Source: DATMXS01 sp050260275
GTDB taxonomy: Bacteria; Acidobacteriota; Terriglobia; Bryobacterales; Bryobacteraceae
Direction of reading: 5' to 3'
Length of the DNA stretch: 64,000 nucleotides
Assembly (NCBI GenBank): GCA_050260275.1
Contig: JBLNBX010000206.1
Span: 56,902-120,901 of the forward strand
Shown here piece after piece: positions 45,198-55,119 of this stretch. How positions within the stretch are numbered: the stretch's first letter is position 1; each line of letters begins with the position of its first letter. The notes below the pieces were generated by a model. The model was not told the origin of the DNA. It saw only the letters and a list, made by a program, of their open reading frames with translations, and searched no databases. A program made the translations under genes and the position numbers.

Positions 45198-45905
45198 ATG
45201 GCTGACGAGCGAATGCCCACGGGGCAGCCGCCGGGTCCGCAAGGCACCGAGAAAATCGAACAGCAGACGCCTAGAGATCCCGTAGCAACCCCCAAAGTTG
45301 AGAAGCCGCAACCTGCGGCGAAGCCCGCGGCTCCGGCCGCAAAGCCGGCAGCACCGGCCGCAAAACCAGCCGCTCCGCCACCCAAAGCGCCAGCGGTTAT
45401 GGCGGCAACACCATGGAACGACGAGCTCACGGCAGCGCTCGCCGCGCGCTTCGGAGACTCGATCAAAGAGTTCTCTACTTACCTGGGGCAGAACTTCCTC
45501 GTTGCGAAGCCCGACGCGGTGATCCCCATCATCGAATACCTGAAGACGGTCGAAGAGTTCGACTACCTGGTGGACATTACCGCGGTGGATTTCCCCAATC
45601 GCGCCGAGCGTTTCGACCTTGTCTACATCCTGTACAGCTTCGCGCGCAACGAGCGCGTGCGCGTGAAGACGGCAATCGCGGCGGACTACAAGCCGCAGAG
45701 CGCCACGGGAGTTCACCTGACCGCCGACTGGCTGGAGCGCGAGGTGTTCGACATGTTCGGCATAGAGTTCGCCGGTCATCCGCATCTCAAGCGCATCCTG
45801 CTGCCCGACGAGTGGGAAGGCCATCCGCTCCGCAAAGACAAGCCAATCACTGAGATGGATAACCGGTGGGTGAAGGAGAACCTCTCGATCGAGAGCGCGC
45901 AGTGA
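45198..45905 (+). CDS. nuoC: NADH-quinone oxidoreductase subunit C with Ala/Lys/Pro extension
   Basis: 235 residues, peripheral arm subunit of complex I. The conserved domain starts near residue 72 and includes VDITAVDFPNRAERFDLVYILYS, LTADWLEREVFDMFGIEFAGHPHLKRILLPDEWEGHPLRKD, the family signature. Residues 1-68 are an unusual low-complexity extension with three tandem AAKPAAP units, a flexible linker. An internal ATG at 45399 would remove it, but the upstream ATG at 45198 has GGAG before it. It heads the visible nuo cluster; nuoA and nuoB do not precede it. nuoD follows after 6 bp. Confidence 0.93.
   Translation: MADERMPTGQPPGPQGTEKIEQQTPRDPVATPKVEKPQPAAKPAAPAAKPAAPAAKPAAPPPKAPAVMAATPWNDELTAALAARFGDSIKEFSTYLGQNFLVAKPDAVIPIIEYLKTVEEFDYLVDITAVDFPNRAERFDLVYILYSFARNERVRVKTAIAADYKPQSATGVHLTADWLEREVFDMFGIEFAGHPHLKRILLPDEWEGHPLRKDKPITEMDNRWVKENLSIESAQ
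45315..45377 (+). repeat. Three tandem 21-bp units coding AAKPAAP in nuoC
   Basis: Units at 45315-45335, 45336-45356 and 45357-45377 each encode Ala-Ala-Lys-Pro-Ala-Ala-Pro with third-position differences. The synonymous changes suggest the repeat is not brand new and is kept at protein level. Confidence 0.75.
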
Positions 45906-45911
45906 CGGCCT

Positions 45912-47024
45912 ATGGCGGATTCTACATACCTGGACTCCAGTGAGCTGGTCCTAAACATGGGGCCGCAGCACCCGTCCACGCACGGCGTGCTGCGCGTCAT
46001 CGTGAAGCTGGACGGCGAGAAGGTGCTCGGAACCGAGTGCGTCATCGGGTACCTGCACCGCGGCGTCGAAAAGATCGCCGAGAACCGCACGTACGCCCAG
46101 TTCACGCCGTACGTGGACCGCATGGATTACTGCGCGGCGGTCTCGAACGGGCTCGGCTACTGCCTGGCTGTCGAGAAGCTTCTGAACGTGGAAGCGCCGC
46201 CCCGCGCGCAGGTGATCCGCGTTATCCTCACCGAACTGAACCGGCTGGGCAGCCACCTGGTTTGGCTGGGCACGCACGCGCTCGACATCGGCGCGCTCAC
46301 GCCGCTGTTCTACTGCATGCGCGAGCGCGAGTACTCGCTGGACATTCTCGAGAAGTACTGCGGCGCGCGGCTCACGACACACGCCTTCCGCATCGGCGGG
46401 CTCCAGTACGACCTGTACGAAGGCTTCGAGCAGGATGTGAAGTCCTTCTGCGACATCATGGACCCGGCCATCGACAAGTACGAAGAGCTGCTCACGGGAA
46501 ACCGCATCTGGCGCGGGCGCCTGCAGGGCGTGGGCGTGCTGACCGCCGAAGACTGCAAGGCGTATGGCGTCACCGGGCCGATGCTGCGCGCGGCCGGCGT
46601 GAAGTGGGACCTCAGGAAAGCGCAGCCCTACTCCGGATACGACAGGTACGATTTCGATATCCCAACGGGTGAGAACGGCGATACGTTCGACCGTTACATA
46701 GTGCGCATACAGGAGATGCGGCAGTCCGTGCGCATCATCCGCCAGGCGGTCGCGGACATTCCCGACGGGCCGATCATGGCGAAAGTCCCGAAGATCATCA
46801 AGCCGCCGGTGGGCGAGGTGTACGTCTCGGTCGAAGCGCCCAAGGGCGAACTCGGGTACTTCATCGTGAGCGACGGCTCCACGCAGCCCTATCGCGTGCG
46901 CGTGCGGCCTCCGTCGTTCGTGAATCTCCAGGCGCTCGACAAGATGGCCCGAGGCGGCCTTGTGGCCGACCTGGTGGCCATCATCGGCACTATCGACATC
47001 GTGCTGGGCGAGGTGGACCGCTAA
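45912..47024 (+). CDS. nuoD: NADH-quinone oxidoreductase subunit D
   Basis: 370 residues, the 49-kDa subunit forming the quinone site. It opens with LNMGPQHPSTHGVLRVIVKLDGE, and has GYLHRGVEKIAENRTYAQFTPYVDRMDYC, the quinone-site His/Tyr region, and the C-terminal RPPSFVNLQALDKMARGGLVADLVAIIGTIDIVLGEVDR. It is the stand-alone form, not fused to NuoC. Its last base is shared with the nuoI start (TAATG). Confidence 0.97.
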   Translation: MADSTYLDSSELVLNMGPQHPSTHGVLRVIVKLDGEKVLGTECVIGYLHRGVEKIAENRTYAQFTPYVDRMDYCAAVSNGLGYCLAVEKLLNVEAPPRAQVIRVILTELNRLGSHLVWLGTHALDIGALTPLFYCMREREYSLDILEKYCGARLTTHAFRIGGLQYDLYEGFEQDVKSFCDIMDPAIDKYEELLTGNRIWRGRLQGVGVLTAEDCKAYGVTGPMLRAAGVKWDLRKAQPYSGYDRYDFDIPTGENGDTFDRYIVRIQEMRQSVRIIRQAVADIPDGPIMAKVPKIIKPPVGEVYVSVEAPKGELGYFIVSDGSTQPYRVRVRPPSFVNLQALDKMARGGLVADLVAIIGTIDIVLGEVDR

Positions 47025-47479
47025 TGCGCAAGTTCCTCAGAACCGTCTTCCTGGTGGACTTGATTCAGGGCCTATGGGTGACGTTCCGGTACCAGGCGCC
47101 GAAGTACATCTGCACGGAGCAGTACCCGGCACAGCGGCCGAAGATCGCCGAGCGGTTCCGCGGCGCGCCCCGGCTGAACAAGAACCCGGAGACGGGTGAA
47201 ACGCTGTGCATTGCGTGCAACCTCTGCGCGACGGCCTGTCCGGAGAAGTTGATAGTCGTCAGTTCCGAGCGCAACGAGAAGACGCGCAAGAAGGAACTCA
47301 CCACGTTCACGTTCGACACTTCGCGTTGCATGTTCTGCGGCCTGTGCGAGGACGCCTGCCCGACGGACTCGCTCGAGCTGACGCAGGATTTCGAGATCGC
47401 CACGTACAGCCGTGAGGGGCAGATCTGGGACCGGCAGATGCTCGAGGAAGGGCCGAAGCCTAAGAGGTACAAGTATTGA
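47024..47479 (+). CDS. nuoI: NADH-quinone oxidoreductase subunit I
   Basis: 151 residues. Two 4Fe-4S clusters pass electrons towards the quinone: CIACNLCATACP and CMFCGLCEDACP. The N-terminus is the usual amphipathic FLVDLIQGLWVTFRY, which lies on the membrane. The gene overlaps nuoD by one base. After its stop comes a 295-bp non-coding stretch before nuoJ, unlike every other junction in the cluster. Confidence 0.97.
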   Translation: MRKFLRTVFLVDLIQGLWVTFRYQAPKYICTEQYPAQRPKIAERFRGAPRLNKNPETGETLCIACNLCATACPEKLIVVSSERNEKTRKKELTTFTFDTSRCMFCGLCEDACPTDSLELTQDFEIATYSREGQIWDRQMLEEGPKPKRYKY

Positions 47480-47490
47480 GGACCGGCAGG

Positions 47491-47757
47491 ATCACAGACA
47501 CGGGCGGATACTCAGGGGCTCTGGCCTTTGGGTATTCCGAATCACCCTCGGACCAGGGGCTAGAGCCCTTTCTTAACAGGCTCTCACCGGCGCGGCTGGA
47601 TGCGAACCAACATGTCGCGGCGCTGCTGAAGGCGTATCCCAGCACGAGGCTCAGCCCGGCTTTGGCCGATTCGAGGCCGCAGAGTGACACAGGGCAGCAG
47701 CGCCTGCGCCGCATCTCGCGCGTACGGTTTGGGGATACAAGCCCGAGTGTCTGTGAT
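47491..47757. mobile_element. MITE-like insertion between nuoI and nuoJ
   Basis: ATCACAGACAC (47491-47501) and its exact complement GTGTCTGTGAT (47747-47757) bound a 267-bp segment; just inside, GGGC and GCCC continue the repeat after a two-base offset. The near-identical decamers GACCGGCAGG (47481-47490) and GACCGGGAGG (47759-47768) flank it and look like a target duplication. Inside, GGGCTCT and AGAGCCC form another inverted pair. No open frame is convincing. The right-hand decamer contains the nuoJ ribosome site GGGAGG. No transposase is present, so any movement needed one from elsewhere. Confidence 0.5.
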
Positions 47758-47774
47758 AGACCGGGAGGCCGCTC

Positions 47775-48284
<510 letters not shown>

Positions 48285-48593
48285 ATGTTTCCCGTAACGA
48301 CCATTCACTACCTCGTGTTGAGCGCTGCGCTGCTGCTGATAGGCACGGCGGGAGTGCTGATGCGGCGGAACATCGTCGTAATCCTGATGTCGATTGAGCT
48401 GATCCTGAACGCGGTCAACATCAACCTGATCGCGTTCTCGCGCCACTTCCAGCACGTCACGGGACAGATCTTCGCCATCTTCGTCATTACCGTGGCCGTG
48501 GCCGAGGCTGCGGTAGGGCTCGGCATACTGATCGCGCTGTTCCGCAACAAGCCGACCGTGCAGGCCGACGAGGTTGAGCTTCTCAAATGGTAG
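48285..48593 (+). CDS. nuoK: NADH-quinone oxidoreductase subunit K
   Basis: 102 residues, three membrane helices. MSIELILNAVNINLIAFS carries the conserved proton-path Glu, and FVITVAVAEAAVGLGILIALFRN carries the second. It begins directly after nuoJ with no gap. Length is standard. Confidence 0.96.
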   Translation: MFPVTTIHYLVLSAALLLIGTAGVLMRRNIVVILMSIELILNAVNINLIAFSRHFQHVTGQIFAIFVITVAVAEAAVGLGILIALFRNKPTVQADEVELLKW

Positions 48594-48603
48594 GACCGGC
48601 ACG

Positions 48604-50784
48604 ATGGATTTTCTGAACTCAATCTGGCTGATTCCGCTGTTCCCGCTCGCCGGCGCGCTGGTCATGTTGCTGCTCGGGCGGAGGTTCGATCCGCAGGGCC
48701 GGTCGGACGTGGCCGAGGCGCCGGGACTCGAGAGCGTGCCGGACGAGGAGCAACACGCCGGCCATCAGAGCCTCCTGGGATCCGGTACGGCCCACGATGC
48801 GGGGCACGAGCACCACAGCCCCGCGGCGCGGGCGATCATCTCCATCCTGTGCCCGGGCACGGTGCTTCTGTCGTTCATCTTCTCGCTGGGCGCGGTGATA
48901 CAGCTTGCGGCCACATCGGAGAAGGTGCACGAGGTAATCAAGTTCACCTGGCTCGCCGGGCTGCCGTTCATCACGCAGAACGGCGCGCTGGCGCGGTTCG
49001 CGGCTGATTTCGGCTTCCTGCTGGACCCGTTGTCGAGCGTGATGATCCTCGTGGTCACCGGCATCGGCTTCCTGATTCACGTGTACTCCGTGGGGTACAT
49101 GGGCCATGAGGGCGGATACTACCGGTTTTTCGGTTATTTGAACCTGTTCGTCTTCTTCATGCTGATGCTGGTGCTGGCGAACAACTACGCGCTGATGTTC
49201 GTCGGCTGGGAAGGCGTGGGGTTGTGCTCGTACCTGCTGATCGGGTTCTACTTCCACAAGAAATCGGCGGGCGACGCGGGTAAGAAGGCATTCATCGTCA
49301 ACAGAATCGGCGACGCCGGGTTCATCCTGGGCATGCTGCTGACGTTCGCGGTGGTGGGCTCGGTCAGGTTCCTGGACGTGAACGCCGCGCTCGCGCACAT
49401 GCAGCCGGAAGCAACTTTTGGCGTGCTGAGCGCCATCGCACTGCTGCTGTTCATTGGCGCGACTGGCAAGTCCGCGCAGTTCCCGCTGTACGTCTGGCTG
49501 CCCGACGCGATGGAAGGCCCGACGCCGGTCTCCGCGCTCATCCACGCGGCGACGATGGTCACCGCGGGCGTGTACATGGTGGCGCGCTCGAACGCGCTGT
49601 TCCGCCTTACGCCTGAAACCTCGGCGATAGTGGCTGTCGTGGGCGCATTCACGGCGATACTGGCCGCGTCGATCGCGCTCACGCAAAACGACATCAAGCG
49701 CGTGCTCGCGTACTCCACGGTGAGCCAGCTCGGCTTCATGTTCATGGCGGCGGGCGTGGGCGCGTACTGGGTGGCCATCTTCCACCTCTACACGCACGCG
49801 TTCTTCAAGGCTCTGCTGTTCCTCGGTTCGGGTTCGGTGATCCACGCCATGGGCGGCGAGCAAGACATGCGCCGCATGGGCGGGCTCAAGGACAAGATCC
49901 CGGTGACGTACCGCACCATGCTCATCGGCACGCTCGCGATTGCCGGCATGCCGGGACTGGCGGGTTTCTTCTCGAAAGATGAGATTCTCTGGCAGGTGTG
50001 GTCGAACGGCTTCCCGATCGTGTACGTCGTGGGCGTAGTTACCGCTTTCATGACCGCGTTCTACATGTGGCGTCTGATGGCGATGACGTTCTACGGCCAG
50101 CCGCGCATGGACGAGCACACGCTGGCCCACATCCACGAGTCGCCGAAGACGATGACCGTGCCGCTGATGGTGCTGGCGGCGGGCAGCGTGCTCGCGGGCT
50201 GGATCGGCGTGCCGAAGCTGTGGAGCATGTTCCCGGAGGGCTTCAGGGCGCTGGAGCACTGGCTCGGATACGTGCTCGGCCCGGCGCACGCGGCCGAAGC
50301 GGCTGGCAGCGCGCATCACGACGCCGGCCTCGAATCGGCGCTGATGGCTATCTCGGTGTTTGTTGCTCTGGCGGGCATCTACGCGGCGTACGTCCTCTAC
50401 CAGAAGCGGCCGTTCACGAAGGAGCCGCTCGAGGTGCTCGGCGCGTTCTACCGGGGCTCGCTGAACAAGTGGAAGGTGGACGAAATCTACGATTTTCTGT
50501 TCATCAACGGCTTAGCGAAGGGCGGCGGCGCGGCGCTTTCGAGGTTCGATGCGCGCGTGGTCGATGGCGCGGTGAACGGAACGGGCTGGCTGACGCGGTT
50601 CACATCCACGATCAGCATGTGGTGGGACACCTGGATAGTGGACGGCGCGGTGCGCCTGACGTCATTCGGGGTGAAGGTTTCTTCCTATCCGGTGCGGATA
50701 TTGCAGACCGGGTCGGTTCAATCCTACGCGCTGGTGTTTGTCATCGGCGTCGTAGCGATATTCGGGTATTACATGACGCGGTAG
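48604..50784 (+). CDS. nuoL: NADH-quinone oxidoreductase subunit L
   Basis: 726 residues, the distal antiporter-like proton channel with the long lateral helix. Family segments are LLDPLSSVMILVVTGIGFLIHVYSVGYM, FVGWEGVGLCSYLLIGFY, LPDAMEGPTPVSALIHAATMVTAGVYM and LAYSTVSQLGFM. Residues about 28-75 form a Glu/His-rich soluble loop between the first two helices, longer than usual (includes DEEQHAGHQS and HDAGHEHH), and a second His-rich stretch lies near residue 565. The ATG at 48604 gives the normal N-terminus; 10 bp separate it from nuoK. Confidence 0.96.
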   Translation: MDFLNSIWLIPLFPLAGALVMLLLGRRFDPQGRSDVAEAPGLESVPDEEQHAGHQSLLGSGTAHDAGHEHHSPAARAIISILCPGTVLLSFIFSLGAVIQLAATSEKVHEVIKFTWLAGLPFITQNGALARFAADFGFLLDPLSSVMILVVTGIGFLIHVYSVGYMGHEGGYYRFFGYLNLFVFFMLMLVLANNYALMFVGWEGVGLCSYLLIGFYFHKKSAGDAGKKAFIVNRIGDAGFILGMLLTFAVVGSVRFLDVNAALAHMQPEATFGVLSAIALLLFIGATGKSAQFPLYVWLPDAMEGPTPVSALIHAATMVTAGVYMVARSNALFRLTPETSAIVAVVGAFTAILAASIALTQNDIKRVLAYSTVSQLGFMFMAAGVGAYWVAIFHLYTHAFFKALLFLGSGSVIHAMGGEQDMRRMGGLKDKIPVTYRTMLIGTLAIAGMPGLAGFFSKDEILWQVWSNGFPIVYVVGVVTAFMTAFYMWRLMAMTFYGQPRMDEHTLAHIHESPKTMTVPLMVLAAGSVLAGWIGVPKLWSMFPEGFRALEHWLGYVLGPAHAAEAAGSAHHDAGLESALMAISVFVALAGIYAAYVLYQKRPFTKEPLEVLGAFYRGSLNKWKVDEIYDFLFINGLAKGGGAALSRFDARVVDGAVNGTGWLTRFTSTISMWWDTWIVDGAVRLTSFGVKVSSYPVRILQTGSVQSYALVFVIGVVAIFGYYMTR

Positions 50785-50791
50785 GACAACC

Positions 50792-52348
50792 ATGAACGAT
50801 CATCTTCTCAGTTGGGTTCTTTTTACGCCGCTGATCGGGATGGCGGTCCTGCTGCTGATCCCGTCCGCGAAGAAGAACGCCATCCGCATCTGGGCGAACG
50901 TGGCGGCCCTTGCCGGCTTCCTGGTCTCGCTGCCGCTGGTGTTCAGGTTCGACAAGACGGCAGACGGCTTCCAGTTCGTCGAGCGCGCCAGTTGGATTCC
51001 ATCGCTCGGCGTGCAGTACCTCATCGGAATCGACGGCATAAGCCTGCTGATGGTGATGCTGACGACGGTGATCGGCGTAGTCGCCATCCTGTCGTCCTGG
51101 AGCGCGATTCAGGAGCGCGTGAAGGAATACTACGCGATGTTCCTGCTGCTCCAGACGGGCATGCTGGGCGTGTTCATCTCGCTCGACTTCTTCATGTTCT
51201 TCGTGTTCTGGGAAGTCGTGCTGGTTCCGATGTACTTCATCATCGGCGTGTGGGGCGGGCCGCGGAAGCTTTACGCCGCCATCAAGTTCTTCATATATAC
51301 GCTGGCCGGCGGCGCGTTGATGCTGCTCGGCATCCTGGCGCTCTACTTCCAACACTATTCGCAGTTCGGCTTCTACACCTTCGAAGTAGAGAAGCTGATG
51401 GCGCTCACGCTGCCGTGGCACATGGAGCAGTTGGTGTTCTGGGCGTTCTTCATCGGCTTCGCCATCAAGGTGCCGATGTTCCCGTTCCACACCTGGCTGC
51501 CGGACGCGCACGTGGAGGCGCCGACCGCGGGCTCGGTGGTGCTGGCGAGCGTGCTGCTGAAGATGGGCACCTACGGATTCATCCGTTTCTCGCTGCCGCT
51601 GCTGCCGAACGCTTCGTTCAACGCGACCATAGTCCAGATCCTCGCGGCGCTTTCGATCATCGGCATCCTCTACGGCGCGCTGGTGAGCCTGATGCAGCAG
51701 GACTGGAAGAAGCTGGTGGCGTACTCGTCCGTGAGCCACCTTGGTTTCTGCACGCTCGGCATCTTCGCCCTGAACCCCAACGGGCTTTCGGGGAGCGTGC
51801 TGCAGCAGCTCAACCACGGCATCTCAACCGGCATGCTGTTCCTCATGGTGGGCGTGGCGTATGAGCGCAGGCACACGCGCGAACTGAAGGAGTACGGCGG
51901 GCTGGCGCACACAATGCCGCTCTACGCCAAGGTAGCGGCGTTTGCCATGCTGAGTTCCGCGGGCTTGCCGCTGCTCAACGGATTTATCGGCGAGTTCACC
52001 ATCCTTCAGGGCGCGTTCGAAGCCAGCCGCGTGTGGGCCGCCTTCGCCGTTACCGGCATCATCTTCGGCGCGGCGTACCTCCTTTGGATGTACCAGCGGA
52101 CGTTTTTGGGCCAGATCACCAACGCAAAGAACCTGCGCTTGCCGGACCTGAGCTGGCGTGAACTGGCGACTTTCGCGCCGCTCATAGCCTGGGCGCTGTG
52201 GATCGGCATCTACCCGAAGCCGTACTTCGAGGTGCTGGAGAAGCCGGTGGCGCAGATTGTCGAGCGCGTGCGGCCCGGCTACTTCGCGGCTCAGCAGGCG
52301 CGGCTCGCTGCCGAAGCCCCGGCGCAGGCCGCGGAGGTGTCACGATGA
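50792..52348 (+). CDS. nuoM: NADH-quinone oxidoreductase subunit M
   Basis: 518 residues, second antiporter-like subunit. Seen: FWEVVLVPMYFIIGVWGG, AIKVPMFPFHTWLPDAHVEAPTAGSVVLASVLLKMGTYG, and YSSVSHLGFCTLGIFALN, all family signatures. The C-terminus is an Ala-rich cytoplasmic tail. It starts 7 bp after nuoL and overlaps nuoN by 4 bp (ATGA). Confidence 0.96.
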   Translation: MNDHLLSWVLFTPLIGMAVLLLIPSAKKNAIRIWANVAALAGFLVSLPLVFRFDKTADGFQFVERASWIPSLGVQYLIGIDGISLLMVMLTTVIGVVAILSSWSAIQERVKEYYAMFLLLQTGMLGVFISLDFFMFFVFWEVVLVPMYFIIGVWGGPRKLYAAIKFFIYTLAGGALMLLGILALYFQHYSQFGFYTFEVEKLMALTLPWHMEQLVFWAFFIGFAIKVPMFPFHTWLPDAHVEAPTAGSVVLASVLLKMGTYGFIRFSLPLLPNASFNATIVQILAALSIIGILYGALVSLMQQDWKKLVAYSSVSHLGFCTLGIFALNPNGLSGSVLQQLNHGISTGMLFLMVGVAYERRHTRELKEYGGLAHTMPLYAKVAAFAMLSSAGLPLLNGFIGEFTILQGAFEASRVWAAFAVTGIIFGAAYLLWMYQRTFLGQITNAKNLRLPDLSWRELATFAPLIAWALWIGIYPKPYFEVLEKPVAQIVERVRPGYFAAQQARLAAEAPAQAAEVSR

Positions 52349-53826
52349 ACCTCAGTCAGTTCTACACGGCGCAGGATCAGTTCGTGCTGGTGCCGGCGAT
52401 CATGCTGGCGATGTTCGCATGCGCCGTGTTCCTGTTCGATTTCATGCTGTTCCCGAAGGCGAGCCAGCGCAAGTGGCTGCTCGGGTTCGTCGCGCTCGCT
52501 GTGGCCATGGCCGGAGCCGGATTGTACCGGCAGTGGGCTTACCTGGCGCGCTACGGACTGACGGAGATCACGGCATTCGGCGGAACGCTCACGGTTGATG
52601 GCTTCTCGATCTTCTTCAACGCGATGTTCCTGGCGGCGACGCTCATCGTGGGCATCATGTCGTACAGGTACCTGGAGATCGAAGGCGAGCATCACGGCGA
52701 GTATTACGGCCTTCTTCTGCTGGCGAATTGCGGGATGTTCTTCCTGGCCACAGGCACCGATCTCATCACGCTGTTCATCGGCCTGGAGCTGATGGCCATC
52801 TCCTTCTACATCCTGGTCGGGTTCCTGCGCGGCGACAAACGCTCGAACGAAGCGGCGCTGAAGTACCTGGTGCTGGGCGCGTTCTCGAGCGGCTTCCTGG
52901 CCTACGGCTTCTCGGTTCTTTACGGCCTGGCGGGCTCCACCCGCCTGCGCGATGTCGCGACGGCCATCTCCATGCGCGATCCGTGGGACCCGATCCTCTT
53001 CCTCGCGCTGGCGACAACTAGCGTGGGCCTTCTGTTCAAGGTGGCCGCGGTTCCCTTCCACATGTGGGCGCCGGACGCCTACGAAGGCGCGCCATCCGCG
53101 ATCACTGCTTACCTCTCGGTGGCGTCGAAGGCGGCTTCATTCGCGTTCCTGGTGCGGCTGTTGATGGGACCGCTGGTGAGCACGCGCGAGGTGTGGGTGC
53201 CGCTGCTCAGCGTCGTCGCCATCCTGACGATGACCGTTGGGAACCTGGCCGCCATCACGCAATCGAACGTAAAGAGGCTGCTCGCCTACAGCTCGATCTC
53301 ACACGCCGGCTACATCCTGCTCGGGGTGATCGCGGGCAACGAGACGGGCATCCAGGGCGTGCTGGTCTACCTGCTCGTATACACGTTCATGAACCTGGGC
53401 GCTTTCGCTGTGATCACGGCGCTGCGCCGCGGCAATATCGCGGGTGACGACATCGACGACCTCGCCGGCCTCATGCACAAGAGCCCCGTACACGCCGTTC
53501 TGATGCTGATATTCATGCTCTCGCTGGCCGGCATTCCGCCGACGGCAGGCTTTATCGGCAAGTACTACATCTTCCTGGCGCTGATCGAGACCGGGCACTA
53601 CTACCTGGCCGCCATAGGCGCGCTGTACGTAGCGGTCGCGGCTTATTACTACTTCCGCATCGTGAAGAGCATGTTCACCGCCGAGGCCACGGATAAGGAG
53701 CCCGTGGCGTCGAGCTTCGGCCTGCGGCTGGCGCTTGGTGCGAGCGGCTTTATGACGCTGCTCGTGGGCATCTTCCCCGAGCCGTTTTTGCGGGTGGCGC
53801 AGACGTCAGCGCTTTTGATCCGGTAA
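52345..53826 (+). CDS. nuoN: NADH-quinone oxidoreductase subunit N
   Basis: 493 residues, third antiporter-like subunit. Signatures include LFIGLELMAISFYILVGFLRGDKRSNEAALKYLVLGAFSSGFLAYG, FKVAAVPFHMWAPDAYEGAPSAITAYLSVASKAA and LLAYSSISHAGYILLG. The ATG at 52345 overlaps the nuoM stop; the longer open frame upstream is within nuoM. nuoH follows after 4 bp. Confidence 0.96.
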   Translation: MNLSQFYTAQDQFVLVPAIMLAMFACAVFLFDFMLFPKASQRKWLLGFVALAVAMAGAGLYRQWAYLARYGLTEITAFGGTLTVDGFSIFFNAMFLAATLIVGIMSYRYLEIEGEHHGEYYGLLLLANCGMFFLATGTDLITLFIGLELMAISFYILVGFLRGDKRSNEAALKYLVLGAFSSGFLAYGFSVLYGLAGSTRLRDVATAISMRDPWDPILFLALATTSVGLLFKVAAVPFHMWAPDAYEGAPSAITAYLSVASKAASFAFLVRLLMGPLVSTREVWVPLLSVVAILTMTVGNLAAITQSNVKRLLAYSSISHAGYILLGVIAGNETGIQGVLVYLLVYTFMNLGAFAVITALRRGNIAGDDIDDLAGLMHKSPVHAVLMLIFMLSLAGIPPTAGFIGKYYIFLALIETGHYYLAAIGALYVAVAAYYYFRIVKSMFTAEATDKEPVASSFGLRLALGASGFMTLLVGIFPEPFLRVAQTSALLIR

Positions 53827-53830
53827 CGCC

Positions 53831-55027
53831 ATGCAGTGGATTTCTGATATGCAAGCATTCCTGAGCAATCCGCTAGTGATTTCGCTCATTTTCACCTGCT
53901 GCCTGGTGGTGGCGATTCCGCTCGTGGCCGGGTACATGTCGCTGATCGAGCGCAAGGTGCTGTCGGATTTCCAGGTGCGGCTCGGCCCCATGCGCGTGGG
54001 CCCGCACGGCCTGCTGCAGCCCATCGCCGACACGGTGAAGCTGTTCACGAAGGAAGACCTGATGCCCGGAGCGTCCGACCGCGGCATCTTCTGGTTCGCG
54101 CCGGTCCTCTCCACGTTCACCGCGCTCACAGCTTTTAGCGTGATACCGCTTGCGCCCTGGCTGCACGTTGCCGACGTGAACGTCGGGCTGCTGGTGATCA
54201 GCGCGACCTCGGCGGTTGGAATTCTGGGCATCATTCTGGGCGGCTGGTCTTCCAACTCGCACTACTCGCTGCTCGGGTCCTTGCGCTCCGGCGCGCAGTT
54301 GATCAGTTACGAGATCGCGCTGGCTTTTGCCCTGCTCTGCGGTGTGATGGCGGCGGGGACGCTGAGCATGGTGGGAATCGTCGAGGCGCAGCGAGAGCGC
54401 GGTATATGGTTCGCATTCGAGAACTACGGCGTCATGCTCGTGCCGTTCGTCGTGTACCTGATCGCCGCCATCGCCGAGACCAACCGCGCGCCGTTCGACT
54501 TACCGGAGGCCGAGAGCGAACTGGTGGCCGGCTTCCACACCGAATACAGCGGCCTGCGCTGGGCGTTCTACTTCCTGGCCGAGTACGCGAATGTGCTGGT
54601 CGTCTCGTCTGTCGCCGTAACGCTCTTTTGGGGCGGCTGGCTGCGGCCGTTCCCGAATGTCGGTTGGCTGGAGATTCCGTTCGGCTACGGCGTGCCGCTG
54701 GCGCTTTTCGCAGGCTCGGGTGTTATGTGCTGCGTGCTCGCGCGCAAAGTGCCGAGCCGCCCGAACGCGATCGGGCTCGCGGTGCTTGGGCTGATCCTCG
54801 TGGGGATCGGGCTCGTGTTCCTGATTCCCGTGGTCAACACCTTCATCTCTCCGTTCTTCTGGTTCGTCTTTAAGGTGGCCATCCTGGTCTACCTAATGAT
54901 CTGGATTCGCGGCACGTTCCCGCGCTTCCGGTACGACCAGTTGATGAACGTCGGATGGAAGCGCCTCATTCCAATCGGGATGGGCGCTGTCATGGTGAAC
55001 GCGCTTATCGGGTTTGTGCGCGGCTGA
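53831..55027 (+). CDS. nuoH: NADH-quinone oxidoreductase subunit H
   Basis: 398 residues, eight membrane helices, contacts the peripheral arm and helps form the quinone chamber. Seen: ERKVLSDFQVRLGPMRVGPHGLLQPIADTVKLFTKED, AETNRAPFDLPEAESELVAGFHTEYSGLRWAFYFLAEYAN and RGTFPRFRYDQLMNVGWKRLIP. In most bacteria nuoH sits between nuoG and nuoI; here it is the last gene of the cluster. No nuoA, B, E, F or G is visible. Confidence 0.97.
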   Translation: MQWISDMQAFLSNPLVISLIFTCCLVVAIPLVAGYMSLIERKVLSDFQVRLGPMRVGPHGLLQPIADTVKLFTKEDLMPGASDRGIFWFAPVLSTFTALTAFSVIPLAPWLHVADVNVGLLVISATSAVGILGIILGGWSSNSHYSLLGSLRSGAQLISYEIALAFALLCGVMAAGTLSMVGIVEAQRERGIWFAFENYGVMLVPFVVYLIAAIAETNRAPFDLPEAESELVAGFHTEYSGLRWAFYFLAEYANVLVVSSVAVTLFWGGWLRPFPNVGWLEIPFGYGVPLALFAGSGVMCCVLARKVPSRPNAIGLAVLGLILVGIGLVFLIPVVNTFISPFFWFVFKVAILVYLMIWIRGTFPRFRYDQLMNVGWKRLIPIGMGAVMVNALIGFVRG

Positions 55028-55119
55028 GCCGTTTCGGTGAAGCGCAGCACGCCGATCAGAGCCGCGTGACTGCCGCTGAAATCGTAGCAGCTGGTTGCCT
55101 TCGCCGGGCGTGCTCCGCA

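Noticed and set aside
48619..50319. 566-codon minus-strand open frame rich in Arg, His and Glu
   Set aside because: It is the complement of nuoL; antisense of hydrophobic helices gives such charged frames.
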